From Kitagawia praeruptora (Eukaryota; Streptophyta; Magnoliopsida; Apiales; Apiaceae), in assembly GCA_037693485.1 (NCBI GenBank), contig CM075347.1:138106501-138170500 (forward strand): a stretch of 64,000 bases of DNA, given 5' to 3'. Positions 47,181-60,415 of this stretch are shown here, one piece after another. A program made the translations under genes and the position numbers. Every line of letters starts with the position of its first letter. The stretch's first letter is position 1. Below the pieces are notes generated by a model that searched no databases, had not been told where the DNA came from, and saw only the letters and a list, made by a program, of their open reading frames with translations.

Positions 47181-47498
47181 GGCATGAAATTATTGAGCAT
47201 TAATAGTCAGGACCTGGAGCTGTTGGACCCTTTACTAGAGCAAACATATGTGGAAAATGATGTGTTAAGGTGCATTCATATTGCTTTGTTATGCGTCCAA
47301 GAAGACCCTGCATTTAGACCTACTATGTCATCGGTAGTTTTTTAGCTGGAAAACGATACTACGCTGCTTCCTCAACCCACAGAGCCTGCATTCTTTTTGG
47401 GACGACGAACTGTTCCACCTGCTGCTCCTCAAAACGTTCCTTAAAATGTTGGTGCATCTATAAATGAGATCACTTTCTCAGCTCTCAGTCCTAGGTGA
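47181..47498 (+). pseudogene. Receptor-like kinase (CRK type) last exon, with two nonsense codons
   Basis: After a TATCTTCAG acceptor one frame runs to TGA at 47496-47498 and encodes the end of a serine/threonine receptor kinase: LELLDPLLEQ, CIHIALLCVQEDPAFRPTMSSVV, then a Pro-rich tail ending in NEITFSALSPR. This combination is typical of cysteine-rich or S-domain receptor kinases. TAG interrupts directly after SSVVF and TAA in the tail. No other kinase exons are found nearby, so it is an isolated, inactive fragment. Confidence 0.8.
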
Positions 47499-48583
47499 AT
47501 GCTTCCATGTTCACCTCGTCACCATCAGTTGGCTTAAACATGATTTTACGCAATTCTGCATATACATTAATTTTTAGGATGCAAGTTTATGTTATTATCG
47601 ATATTCTGGCCTGTTAAAGAAGCAGAGGCTCTATGTTTTTGTGAATTAGGTTATTCTCACGTTGACATTGAATTAGATGCAAAATTAGTTGTGGATACAT
47701 CTAACCAATTTTAAATATATTTGAAACCATTATTAAATACTGTAGGCTGCAAAGTGTTTCTGTTTCCCACTAAGGTTGTAATAAAAAAATTTCGATTAGT
47801 TTTGTAAAATGACAAGTGAATATTAGTAAGTAATTTAACGTAATACAAACTATATATCAACTAAAGTTTATATCAATTATATCATGGCGTAAGAAGGTTT
47901 GAGTGGTCGTATGTCGTCAAGGTTTAAAAGTAACTTCATTGGAAATTAGACCTGAACTATAAAACAAGTTGGCCAGGTTTAAAAGCTAAAACTATGCTAT
48001 GAAGTAACTAATAGTATTTTTAATTTAGCAAACAAAATCAAAAAAGAATGTACTAAAATAAATAACACATGATAAAATAAAAAAAACTTAAAGCTCAGAA
48101 AATTATTGTTAACTAAAATTAATATAAAGATAATTTATACTAAAGTTTAAAATATAATTTTACAAAAACCTTACCACAAAAAAGAGTTTCAAGAAAATCT
48201 AATTTTAAAAAAAGTCATAAAAAAATTACTTTTAGATTTTACAACAAACATGTTTTTAAAATTTGTACTAACAAAAGTCTACACAAATCATTAAATTAAC
48301 ATTTTATTAATTTGCAAAATTTCTAGATTCGGTACTAAATTTGTAAATAAATTAAAAAATAATCCAAAAATCCAAAATAAAATAATTAAAAGAGAATCTA
48401 AATATAATAAGTACAAAAATTTCCATAATAATTTAAAATTTACAAAAATATTAAATTTCATCGAAAATGAAATTTAAAGTAAATTAATAAAGAATAAAAC
48501 TAATAAAATATTCATCATCAACTTAATCAATTATTATAGGAAAAAATGTTGTAATAGCACAAAACTTACACACAATTAACAAA
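47499..48583. other. AT-rich intergenic DNA, no gene seen
   Basis: No frame, RNA gene or element end recognised. Confidence 0.4.
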
Positions 48584-49752
48584 TCTATACTATTATATAA
48601 ATTCCGGAACATTAAAAGTTTTAATTGGTACCTGTTTTTTGGTACTTCATGAATTTACTTATTTATCCTTTATTAAAAAGAAAAATAAATATATGATATT
48701 AATACTTTTAAAAAACCTATAATAAATAATAACATAATATAATTAATGGTAAGTAGTCGCTTGACTTTTTTCACATTTACTTTTAATTGAAGATATTACC
48801 TTCTATAAACACCTAAAAACATCAATGTATCTTCCAATCATTAATATTTCCTTTCGAATTAAAACACATTACCTTTTTAATTTAAAACTAATCTTTATTA
48901 ATATTTTCTTTCGAATTAAAACATGTTACCTTTTTAATTTAAAAATAATTTTACAATCATTAATATATACCCGAAAATATCACACCATATTTTTCAATTG
49001 TTAATAAAATATATTAAAAATCTGCATATGTTGTTTATAATAAGGAAACATTAGTATAATCCGTAAACATGAGTATATTAAAATTATATTAAATTAAAAT
49101 TAATTAATAATTATATAATACCCGAAACATTAAAAATTTTGAGACCTATTTTTTTGGTATACGTTTTTTGGTATTTCATTAATTTACTTATTTATCCTTC
49201 ATTATAAAGAAAAATATATATGATATCTATACTATTAAAACACCCAAAATAAATAATAACATAATACAATTAAAGGTAATTAGTCGATTGCCTTTTTGAA
49301 GATATTACCTTTTATAAACACCTAAAAACCTCAATCATATCATATTTTCCAATCAATTCATATCTAGCAATAATTAATATATACTCAAAAATATCACGCC
49401 ATTTCATATAATCATTAACAAAATATAATAGAAATTCGTATTACGAATAATGACTATTAAATTTTTAGTAAAAAATCAGAATCATTAGATCTAATTATTA
49501 AATAAATTATATGATTAAATTAATTTACTAAAATTTCAAGTTTCAAATTATATCAATGACATATTTATTTTAAAATTTTGTGATATAAGTTTTAAACCAT
49601 GCATATCATTAAATAAATTTATATTAAATTACTAAAATTAAAATTAAAATAAAATATTCTAAATAATGATTATATAAAAATATAATTATTACATAAAATA
49701 AAATTTATTACATATCAACAAAAATCCGTGCATCGCACAGGTTATAAGCTAG
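48584..49752 (+). mobile_element. Non-autonomous Helitron, 1.17 kb
   Basis: The 5' end TCTATACTATTATATAAATT follows an A, and the 3' end GTTATAAGCTAG precedes a T, the A/T insertion context of Helitrons. A hairpin-forming CCGTGCATCGCACAGG lies 10 bases before the CTAG. There is no Rep/helicase coding sequence. A second copy of the 5' region (CCCGAAACATTAAAA to TTTATCCTTC) begins at about 49117, so the element contains a partial internal duplication. Confidence 0.8.
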
Positions 49753-50143
49753 TAAGGATAAAATAGCAAAAACCCATTATGAAAAATAAATCACAAATTC
49801 ATTCTTTATATAAAATAAACAAGTATACAAAGCATACCATCCGAATTTTAATTCAAAAAATAATTTATAAAAACAAGAATTTACATATTTAATTACAAAA
49901 CATAATTTTTTTTAAAAGAAAATATATGATAAAACAAGATATTAAAAAACTAATCAAAAAATATGTTATAATTGGAAATGACACAAAAATTCAACAAAAT
50001 ACAATTTACAAAACAAAAAAAATCTAAATTTAGAAAATTAAAATGAACAACAAAATTTAATATAATGCACTTAAAATAAATAAAAACCAACACAAAAATA
50101 CAAAAGATAGTACAAACTTTTTTAGAAAAAGTACAAATACATG

Positions 50144-50650
50144 TGTGATATGGGCCGAAAATAAGCCCTAAAAACACATTTAATGGGGCATTAAATGAAC
50201 CTAGATTGGTCCAAGGTTAAAGCCCATTAATGAGGCCCAAAACCCTAATTAAATAATAAATTCGTAGTTGATAAATTAGCTAATAAAAAGACTCCGTTAT
50301 TGAGTCCAAAGGGGAACCAATTCCTTCAAAGAGTAGCCCCCAAGTCATATGAGTCCAATATGAATCAGCCTTCCTCATGGAAGGATCCAGAATTCTATCT
50401 AAAACGGGTATCTTGTCCAGCAAGATACCAAATCCTAATTCCAAGGCCCCTGAGGCCTATATAAGGACCTGCTCCTTCACAAACAGAACTACGTTTTTTG
50501 GCTTGATTCTTGATAATTGCAAGATACGTAGGCATCTGGTGAGGACCGAGTTAAGTCACGAAACACTAGATCAGCCATTAAAGCTCGAAGCTTCCACAAA
50601 CCCTAGTATTAAATACGCAATAATTATACCCTACTTTTCGTTCCACAACA
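50144..50650 (+). repeat. 5' LTR of the Tat-lineage element, about 507 bp
   Basis: Starts TGTGATATGG and ends TTCCACAACA just before the primer site. A TATA box CTATATAAGG lies at 50457-50466. The exact left base is inferred because the 3' LTR is not in the window. Confidence 0.75.
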
Positions 50651-50652
50651 TT

Positions 50653-50670
50653 TGGCGCCGTCTGTGGGAA
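50653..50670 (+). other. Primer-binding site of the Tat-lineage element
   Basis: TGGCGCCGTCTGTGGGAA starts two bases after the LTR. It begins with the TGG complementary to the tRNA CCA end. The tRNA was not assigned. Confidence 0.7.
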
Positions 50671-50683
50671 GCGAATATCAACC

Positions 50684-52821
50684 ATGGTGACCACCAGGAG
50701 AACACCAACACTTTCTGGGACCAACACCAACACTACTGCACCCCCGATCGGAGAACAATTACCCCCAGGGACGGATTCCCAGCCGCAAGTCACTCAGCCT
50801 CCAGGAACTGAAACACAAACTCACGGATCGTTACCCTTGGTGACAAATTCCTCTACTCAAGGGACGAATCCCCTACAGATGATAGTTGCCCCTCTTGGAG
50901 GTCAATCTATTCCTCCCACCGCTCAGATTTCTACTACTATGATTCCAGCAAGCACGAACCCAATATACGGGTTGCCAAATTATCCCCCGTACCAGTTCGG
51001 ACCAAGTGGCCACGCTCTCCAGATACGCGATCCGTACATCCCACCTTATATAAGGGGCTTGGGGCCTAATCGAGGCCAACAATACCAAGATTACTCTGGT
51101 CCATATTCTGATGATTCATCCTCGGAAGACGAGGATATACCCCCAGGAGGCGTCGTCCGAGTAAGGAACCTGTTGGGCAACGTCGCCGAAGGATCCATGA
51201 TGGACCTCCCCTGACAGCTACTGAAAAGATTATGGCTCATGAAGCCAAGATCCGTAAATTAAAAGAAGATATGGAATGGGAGCAACAAAGACTAAATCAG
51301 GGACGACACCCATTAACGACCGAAGTAGAAATTCCATTTGTTGATTTGGAAGAAACCCCGAGGAGAGAGAGGAGGGTTGAGATCCCTAGAGACACGAGGG
51401 TCGAAACCCCTAAAGGCAATCCCAGAGACCTAATGCCCCTTGGAGATCCGGATGATCCAACACCCCCGTTTTCCGAGGAGGTGATGAATGCGCATATATC
51501 ACGGAAGTTTAAGATGCCCACCATAAAGGCCTATGATGGAATAGGGGATCCCGCTAATCACGTAAGGACGTTCTCGAACGCGCTTCTGTTACAACCAGCA
51601 AGTGATGCCTTGAAATGTAGGGCATTCCCTCAAACCCTGTCGGGTATGGCACAACGTTGGTACAGTCGTCTGCCCCCAAATTCTATCAGTTCTTTTAAGG
51701 AGTTGAGTGCTGCTTTCGTTAGTCAATTTATCAGTGGAAGAGCGCATGAGAAAAGTTCTGCCTCCCTTATGTATGTGGTGCAAGGGAAGAACGAAAGTCT
51801 GAGAGACTATCTTAAGAGGTTCACCAAAGAGACTTTGAACATCACTGATCTGGACAATAAGGTTGCGATGGTAGCTTTGGAACATGGTACCACCGACCTA
51901 TACTTTAAAAGGTCATTGGCTAAGCATCCTCCCGAGAATATTGCTGAGCTTCAGCGAAGGGCTGATAATTATATCAAGGCAGAGGATGGCATAAAGAAGG
52001 AGGCCACAGCAGGTAACGGAGGGAATAACAATGATTTTAGGAAGAGGAAGTCGGATCAGGAATACGATGCCAGAGACAAGTACCCACGTACGGGCAAGGA
52101 TTCAGATTTGGCTCCTAAAAAGGGGAATCCAGGACAAAGATTTACTAAATATTCAAGATTGAATGCACCAAGGAGCCAAATCCTGATGGACATAGAGAAG
52201 GATAGAGATGTGAGATGGCCGAAGCCACTAAGGACCGATCCTGAAAAAAGAAATAAGAATCAATATTGTCGATTCCACAAAGATGTGGGGCACGACACTG
52301 ACGATTGTAGACAGTTGAAAGATGAGATCGAATTTCTGATCCGGAGAGGAAAGTTGAGTAAGTTTTGCAAAGATGGGAATCAAGGGAACCCAAGGCGAGA
52401 TTATGATAAGAAGGATGATGATCGCAATCGCAACCCGCAGCCCCGAGGGCCGGTAATAAATATGATTTTTGGTGGCCCAACAGTGGCCGGGACGAGTAGA
52501 AATTCCAGAAAGGCGTATGCACGAAAAGTGATGCACATTGTTGAGGAAGCACCAAAACGTGCGAAGACAGAAGTCACAATCGGATTCGATGATTCGGACC
52601 TGGAAGGGGTGAAGTTTCCCCATGATGATCCATTGGTGATCTCCCCAGTGATCGATAACTCCCAGGTGAAGAGAGTCTTGATAGACAATGGAGCTTCAGT
52701 GGACATTCTGTTCCATGATGCCTTTTTGAAGATGGGGTATACCGAATCCCAGTTGACACCCTCGAACATGCCTATATATGGGTTTAACGGAGTAGAGTCT
52801 AAGGTTGAAGGGACAATTTAG
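50684..52821 (+). pseudogene. Gag and protease region, frameshifted
   Basis: ATG 50684 has a strong context (ACCATGG) and opens a Pro/Thr-rich N-terminal part that ends at 51212. The continuing Gag frame is offset and open from just upstream of 51232 to TAG 52819, so one indel near 51200 breaks the protein. The second part has the retrotransposon Gag core (about 51490-51980, with MAQRWYSRLPPNSI), basic linkers and a variant zinc-binding CRFHKDVGHDTDDC. Near its end (about 52670-52710) is the aspartic protease motif IDNGASVDILF, where Asn replaces the Thr/Ser usual in other retroelements, as is common in this lineage. The TAG lies in the protease domain. Confidence 0.85.
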
Positions 52822-52827
52822 CTACCC

Positions 52828-55654
52828 ATGACCATAGGACAGGAGCCACGGGAGGCCACTCAGATGTTAAATTTCTTGATTATTAAAGCTACGTCTACCT
52901 ACAATGATATCCTAGGAAGAACCGGACTTCATGCTTTTAAGGCGGTTGCCTCCACTTATCATCTAAAGATCAAGTTCCCAACCATAAACGGTGTAGGAGA
53001 AGAGAAAGGAGACCAGAAGGTGGCAAGGAGTTGCTATGTGGCTGCACTAAGGCCAGATGGAGTTGGGGGGCAAGTCCTCCCTATTGAGGATATGGATGTT
53101 CGTGAGGATGAAGAACGGAGAGGAAAACCAGCAGAGGATTTGATTCCTATACCTTTGGAATTAGGAGATCCCGGAAAGGTTACTTATATTGGGGCAACTC
53201 TGAAAGACCCCCTGAAAAGTGAGTTGATTGCCTTCTTGCAGAACAATAGCGATGTCTTTGCATGGACAGCAGCTGATATGCCAGGGATAGATCCCCAATT
53301 GATAACGCACAGCCTAAACGTGGATCCGGACAGGAAGACGGTGAAACAAAAGAAGAGAAATTTTGCACTTGAGAGACAGGAAGCCATAAAACAGGAAGTT
53401 GACAAACTCCTAGAGGCAGGGTTCATAGAGGAAATCCAGTTCCCGGAATGGTTGGCCAATCCCGTAATGGTCAAAAAAGCCAATGGAAAGTGGAGGATGT
53501 GTATAGACTTCACTGATCTGAACGACGCATGCCCAAAGGACTGTTTTCCCTTGCCAAGGATCGATATGTTGATAGATGCCACGGCTGGGCACGAGATGCT
53601 AAGCTTCATGGATGATTTTAGCGGCTACAACCAAATCAAGATGCATAAGGACGATATTCCTAAGGTATCGTTCATCACTGACTTTGGTGTGTATTGTTAC
53701 CTGGTCATGGCCTTTGGGTTAAAAAATGCAGGGGCCACCTATCAGAGGTTGGTAAATAAGATTTTTGCTCAACTCATTGGGAAGACTATGGAAGTTTATG
53801 TGGATGATATGCTGGTGAAAAGCCTACACAAGGCAGATCACATTGAGCACTTACGTGAGGCATTTGAAGTGCTGAGGCACCATAAGATGATGTTAAACCC
53901 GGCAAAGTGTGCTTTTGGTGTCGGTTCAGGGAAGTTCTTGGGTCTTATGGTCTCGAAGCGAGGAATCGAGGCTAACCCCGATAAGATCAAAGCTATTCTG
54001 GATATGGAACCACCTCATTCCATAAGGGATGTACAGAAACTTACTGGAAGGATTGCTGCATTGGGGAGGTTCGTCTCCAAGTCCGGAGATAAGTGTTTGC
54101 CGTTCTTCAAAACACTAAAGAAAGTGAAAAACTTCGAGTGGACAGAAGAAAGCCAGGAAGCCTTTGAGCAGGTGAAGAAATACATGGCTGAAGCCCCGCT
54201 GTTGGCAAACCCAAGCATGAGAGAAATCCTTTATCTCTACTTGGCTATTTCGGATCAAGCTGTGAGCGCGGTACTGGTAAAGGAAGAAGACAAGGTTCAG
54301 AAACCGGTATATTATGTGAGCAAGGTTTTGCATGGAGCTGAGTTAAATTATTCCACCATTGAGAAGTTTGCATTGGTATTGGTAACTGCCTCTAGAAAAT
54401 TACGGCCCTATTTTCAGGCACATAAGATTGAGGTTCTTACAGAACAGCCACTGAGGAATATTTTGCACAGCCCTAAGGCCAGTGGTAGGCTCATTAAGTG
54501 GGCAATTGAGTTGGGAGAATTCGACATTGGGTATAAGCCAAGAACGGCCATAAAGGCTCAGGCACTTGTTGACTTCGTGGTTGAATGTACCATTGACAAC
54601 CAAGAAGTCGGGGGGCAGGAGATACTTCAGGAAGGCAATAAGAAAGACAAGGAACCTGTGATAGAAGAGAAGGAATACTGGATGCTCTTTTTTGATGGAG
54701 CATCAAAAACAAAAACAAGTGGTGCAGGCCTGGTCCTACAAAGTCCCGATGGATTCACCATTGAATACGCCCTGAAGCTGGACTTCCCAACAACCAATAA
54801 TGAGGCGGAGTATGAAGCTCTGATAGCCGGGATCGGATTAGCAGGAGCGTTAAGGGTCAAAAATCTAAAAGTTTGTGGAGATTCAAGGCTAGTTGTGGCC
54901 CAAGTCAATGGAGAGTTTGAGGTGAAAGATGAGACTATGGTTAGGTACTTGAGGGTTGTCAAGGCTGTAATAACTCAGTTCGATGAATGCTACGTTGAGC
55001 ACATTCCGAGGGAGGACAACGTCAAGGCCGATGCCCTATCTAAGTTTGCCTCTTCCGAGATAGAGAATTATTCTGGTAGTGTCTATTTCCAAGTTCTGAG
55101 AGCTCCCACTATTGATTCAAAGCTGGTAGCACCTATCGAAACTAGAGAGTGTTGGATAGACCCGATTAAGAGGCATATTGAGACCGGTTGGCTCCCGACT
55201 AATGCCTTGGAGGCACGAAGACTGTCAGTAAGGGCGTTGAGGTATGCTCTGATTGAAGAGATCCTCTATAAGAAATCCTTTATGATTCCGTATCTGAAGT
55301 GCCTAAGGCCCGAAGAAGCTAAGTCAGCACTAGAAGAGGTCCATGAGGGAATTTGTGGACAGCACCTGGGGGGCAGGGCCCTAGCTAATAAGATAGTCAG
55401 ACTCGGGTTCTATTGGCCTGAGATGATGGCCGATGCCAAGGAATACGTGAAAAAGTGTGATCGGTGTCAGAAGCACGCACCAGTGGTTAGGCAGCCACCG
55501 GAGATGTTGACGTCTGTCAGTTCTCCCATTCCTTTTGCTATGTGGGGGATGGATATATTGGGGCCTTTTCCAATGGCCACAGCTCAAAGAAAGTTCCTGA
55601 TTGTAGCTATTGACTACTTCACGAAGTGGATCGAGGCCAAACCTTTGGCTAAGA
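52828..55654 (+). pseudogene. Pol: protease end, RT, RNase H, second RNase H, integrase start
   Basis: This is the same frame as the preceding Gag-protease part, separated only by TAG 52819-52821. RT spans about 53430-53960 with KWRMCIDFTDLNDACPKD and the active site VYVDDM. RNase H 1 follows at about 54210-54560. The second RNase H lies at about 54680-55060 (FFDGASKTKTSGAGLVL, NNEAEYEALIAG, ADALSKFAS). The integrase zinc-binding region has H-H-C-C with CDRCQKHAP (about 55340-55480) and the core starts with WGMDILGPF, holding its first catalytic Asp. It is cut about 30 residues later, before the remaining catalytic residues. RT itself looks intact. Confidence 0.93.
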
Positions 55655-57109
55655 TGTAACACCCCCAGATCCAGGGTCAGGGATCTGGTCGTTACGGTCT
55701 CAATATCCATCCATAAAACCAATATAATTTAAATTACAACCTTGTGACCCAAAACAACAGCATAAAACACACCCGTTATAGTCCCAGAGATGAAAACAGA
55801 GTAACCAACAATATTATTAATCACAAGTTTGAGTTCTTACAACCCAAAGAATTACAATTGTACAATTACATACTCTTTGCCATCCATTAATAGATACCAT
55901 AATATAAATACATTTGAGGCTCAATTGCTAACCACTAGCCTACCAGTAGTTGCATCCTCAACAATGGTGGCCAAGACCTTAGCGGTAACCTCTGACGGTT
56001 GACACCTGCTTACGCTGTGTGCGCCTTGCGCGGCCATCTGATCTAGCTGTTGTTGTGATATAAATAAATAAAGCAAGGGTGAGCAATAGCCCACCAGAAA
56101 TATAATTGAACAGTGATAATATATAACAGTCCAAAATATCTTTGAAACCATATGCCATGCATTAACGATGTAGTACCAATATAAGGTATGAGATGAAGTT
56201 ACAAGGTAACTCAAAAATATATTTGTTTTGAATAAATATCTGCTATGCAAAAAATAAGCAAGATATTCTCAATTATCATAAAAGAGGAACTTGCAGGAAA
56301 AATATTGCAATTCCGGTTTCAACACTTTTTCACCTTGCCAACACCAACAGTGTTGCAGAAATTTCTTACTTTTAGAAGATGAACTAATACGGGAGCATTG
56401 CCGCGCCAGATGCCCTGATGTTTACGATGATCAGTCGTATGTCATGCATCTCATCAGTCGTTCTCTACATGTAGAAGGTAGCTCCGACGGAATTACTTAT
56501 CTACCGCCCTCTGGAACTCCTCAGCCAACGGTGGGGCTATTGCTGGACCGGCGCCACTCGGCCACTTACGCGTCTCCTAGTTCGAATATCATCCATGACT
56601 CTGAAACGTAAAGTTCGTTCCCCTTTTTCCCCAAGTGTAACACTTGTTGATAGGACTCCACAAAGTAGTCGTATCTAATTGGAAAGGAAAATTCACCAAT
56701 ATTTCCCAAGCTGATGCTTGTTAATGGATATAAACTTGTTACATCAATCATACCCCTCGAGCGTTGAGGAGGTAACCAAAAGACTCATATCGATGCTTGA
56801 AAGAATCAAGATGTGAGTGACAAGATAGTTTTAGCAAGTATAGGGCCGGGCAGTCCAATAAATAACATCGCTCAAGTGAGGTCCCCTTATATACGTTTGG
56901 AAGTTGAGCGAGTATTTAAATCTTCTTTAAGATAGATTTAAATGAAATTAAAGTTTAGGAACCTCCCCTTGATATAAATAGTCATAAGATATTCCGAAAT
57001 ATTTTACACCATATCTGAAGGTAAAAGATAATCTTTGTATGATATAAATCATTATAAAGAGAATTTAAAAGAATTTACATAAATATTCCAAGAATATTTA
57101 TTAAATCAA

Positions 57110-57800
57110 TAATAATTAAGGACTATTTTTAAATCATAATATTACTCGTAAGTAATCCTCGAATGAATATATAAAATTATTTATTAATAAATCTCTTTTT
57201 AAATGAATATTCAAAATAATATTCATTAAATAAATAAAACTTCCAATGAATATTCAAGATGATATTCGATAAATAGATAAACTCAAATAAATATTTAAAA
57301 TAATGATTATTAAGTAAATCAAACCTTAAATGAATATTTGAAAATAATATTCATTAAATAAATAGTATTCTAAATGAATATCCAATTAATATTCATTTAG
57401 TAATCAAAACTTTAAAGAAATATTCAAAACAATATTCCATAAGTAATTAGAACTTCAACTGAATATTTTAAAATAATATTCATTAAGTAAATAAAACCTT
57501 AAATGAATATCCAAATAATATTCATTTAATAAATACTATTCTAAATGAATATCCAATTAATATTCATTTAGTAATCAATACTCTCAAGGAATATTTGAAA
57601 TAATGTTCCTTAAGTAATTAGAATTTCAAAGAAATATCTTAAAGTAATATTCATTGAATAGATAAAACCTTAAATGAATATTCGAAAGTAATATTCATTT
57701 AATAAACAATATTCTAAATGAATCTTGAAATAATATTCATGAAATAATCAAACTCTAAATGAATATTCGAAATAATATTAGTTTAATATTTCTCGACTGA
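57110..57800. repeat. Tandem array with 172-bp higher-order period and palindromic subunits
   Basis: CCTTAAATGAAT recurs at 57324, 57497 and 57668, and TATTCTAAATGAAT at 57366, 57537 and 57709, giving periods of 171-173 bp. Each period is made of about four subunits of 40-45 bp, each with AATGAATATT and AATATTCATT facing each other. Confidence 0.85.
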
Positions 57801-59636
57801 GATAATACTCCAATAACATTTCTCGAAAGATTTCCAAGTAAATAATACTTTATGGAAATATAATTAATGTTTAATAATAACATTCCTCAAAAGGAATACT
57901 AATCTGTCGTTGGAATCCCTCCGGGTTTCCAAGACTACATCTATATCTCAAAATACCGACTCCCGGTCTACATTTAAAGAATGAATATCACATGCCCTTC
58001 ACTAAGGGTCTTAACCAAAAATCTGGCTTATACTGATATATCGTATCTAGTCTATAAGCCAATATCAATTCAGGGAACAAGTATTGCAATATAACTTGAA
58101 AGTAGACATGCATGCTATGGCATATGTATACAACAATCATCATATATATATTATCACAACAACAGTTCCAAGTATTGGAAACTTGCCTGAGAATCGAGTG
58201 CGAGTAGGGGTAATGTGTCCCGGGTCAGCTCGACAATCTATAAACAATCAGAATATCTAAGATTAACCACTTAACGCTTATTAAAAGGCTAAGTATAAAC
58301 TCCACTTAAATCGAAACATGTTTTCGAGTTATCTCGTTACGTCTCTTTTAGTGTAACTCTTTTTATCACCGATACGATCCGACATTCGTTCGTTATCAAG
58401 ACATGTCATCATGCTTATACTTGGTATATACTTAAGTCGTATAAGTTCTAAGGTTGGTCGTTTACGAATCAAGATTATACCTCGAGTGTTATCGCCCGTT
58501 TTCTAAGTTATAACCAAAGTCATACCTTTAAGGGGTTCGTTCGCGTTTAACCTCGATTCAAACATTTTTATAAAATCGGAAAACGATCCATTCGACATGT
58601 GGTTTTCTCCCACACCTTCCTTTTTACCTCTAATATTTAATTAATAAGATTCGCCACTGATTAAACGACATTTAAGGGAATCAATTTCAATTACGAACTT
58701 TCGTTTACGATTTCGAACCACTTTTACGAATTTAATCATAACTCCTAAACCGTAAGTCCATTTCATGCGATCTTTATATCAAAACGAAGCTTGTAACATG
58801 ATCTAGCTAATCATGGCATAAGTCGAAGCTATGCAGTGAGTTTTATCTACTGTCAAATTCGGATTTCAAGATTAAACGAAAATCGGGCATTACGACGGCT
58901 ATAAATCGAACGTTCTACTAATCGTAACACTAAAACCAAGCCACACCGGGCATCCATAACACTTATACACATGGTTCTTATCTCAAAGAGTCCAGGAACA
59001 TCATGCCTTACTACCATATGCATCATATTACATAAATCACTAAACCACTAACTAAACATGCTTATAACATCACCATAATCATTACTACTTAGATCCATCA
59101 AGAACATCATCAAAACTCAAAGTAGACCTAGGGTTTCAAGATCATTATACCTTCTTGAGAGTGTGATATGGCCTTACAAAGCTTGGTATGGTCCTTGTCT
59201 AGCTTTAACAAACCTAAGATCAACCAAAGAAACATGAAAATCAAAGTTAATTCTTGAAGAACACTATTCATCCTCCTCTTTAATGATTTTTTTGAAAATG
59301 GAAAAAGAAGAGATTGAAGCTAGGATTTTGAGGAGATCATTTATATGAAATGTAAGTCTCACCATAAAAGTTTCAAGATCAAACAAGGAGTGGAAGAAGG
59401 ATTTTGGATTTTGAATTCCAAGAAAAGCCGAATGGTGTTGTTCTTGGAGAGGATTAGTTTGTTTGGTTGATATTTTGGAATGATAATGCATAAAGTGATG
59501 TCTTGAATAATATCTCATCTTATGTTCACTTTATTAAAGTGATGATGCATGGAATGATGTAATTTGCAAGACAAGTGTTGATCTTTGGATGGTTACAAGC
59601 TAACTAAGTGGTTTGGTTGCTAAGTACTTAGTTGAT

Positions 59637-59990
59637 CAGGGATGGCAAAAAAACCCGATCCGACGGATACCCGATCCGACGGATACCCGATCCGATCCGA
59701 TCCGTTTGGGTCTACCCGAACCCGATTTTTTGGATTTGGATTTGGATCTGGATCTTATTTTTGGACCCGAAAGAGTTTGGATCTGGATCTGGATCTTAGC
59801 TAACCCGATCCGATACCTGACCCGAAACCCGAAACCCGATCCAAACCCGATCCGAACCCGAAACCCGATAAAAACCCGATATATATATATATATATATAT
59901 ACACACATTTACATACATTTAATATTTATTATTATTTAGTATATCATTTTATATATTTGAGATACATATCAAACAAATATACAAAATGAT

Positions 59991-60025
<35 letters not shown>

Positions 60026-60415
60026 ACAATTTTGATTTATTTATTCGAATCACAATCTTATTTTTTTTATTGAAATTCTAATATATTTATATAAATACAT
60101 ATATATAATCGTTATTTTATTATCATTTTTAAATTTTATTTATAATATTCTATATTTTTTATGCAACTATAATATTTTTATATTTAAAATTTTAAATATA
60201 TTTTTTCTTTTATGTTTTGCTTAATGTGATTATTTTAATTATGAATTAAAAACCCGATTTAGACCCGAATCCGATCCGAAACCCGATAAAACCCGAAGAT
60301 TTGGATTTGGATCTTGATTTTCAAACCCGGATCCAGACCCGATCCGATCCGAAAACTTTGGATTTGGATTTGGATTTGACCAAACCCGATCCGACCCGAC
60401 CCGTTGCCATCCCTC
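59637..60415. mobile_element. hAT-like MITE rich in ACCCGATCCG, inside the LTR
   Basis: The left end CAGGGATGGCAA is matched by the reverse complement of the right end, GAGGGATGGCAA. TTGAT occurs directly on both sides (59632-59636 and 60416-60420). Both ends are packed with ACCCGATCCG and GGATTTGGATT repeats, and the middle has TA microsatellites (about 59879-59900 and 59994-60022). The repeat nature explains the Asp/Leu and Trp/Ile open frames on both strands; they are not genes. Confidence 0.7.

Larger units (their letters stand above)
50144..55654 (+). mobile_element. Tat-lineage Ty3/gypsy retrotransposon, truncated in integrase by a second element
   Basis: 5' LTR, primer site, gag, protease, RT, RNase H, a second archaeal-type RNase H and the start of integrase follow in order. 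The duplicated RNase H marks the Tat lineage. The reading frame stops at 55654 where the minus-strand chromovirus starts. The missing integrase core and 3' LTR would lie beyond the other end of that insert, outside the window. Damage visible: a frameshift in gag near 51200 and TAG at 52819-52821. Confidence 0.93.

Noticed and set aside
50377..50811. 144-codon frame across the Tat LTR end and gag start
   Set aside because: It overlaps the LTR, primer site and the well-supported gag start in another phase.
59613..59939. Asp/Leu- and Trp/Ile-rich open frames on both strands
   Set aside because: They arise from GATCTGGATTTGG and ACCCGATCC repeats inside a MITE; composition is periodic and there is no gene context.
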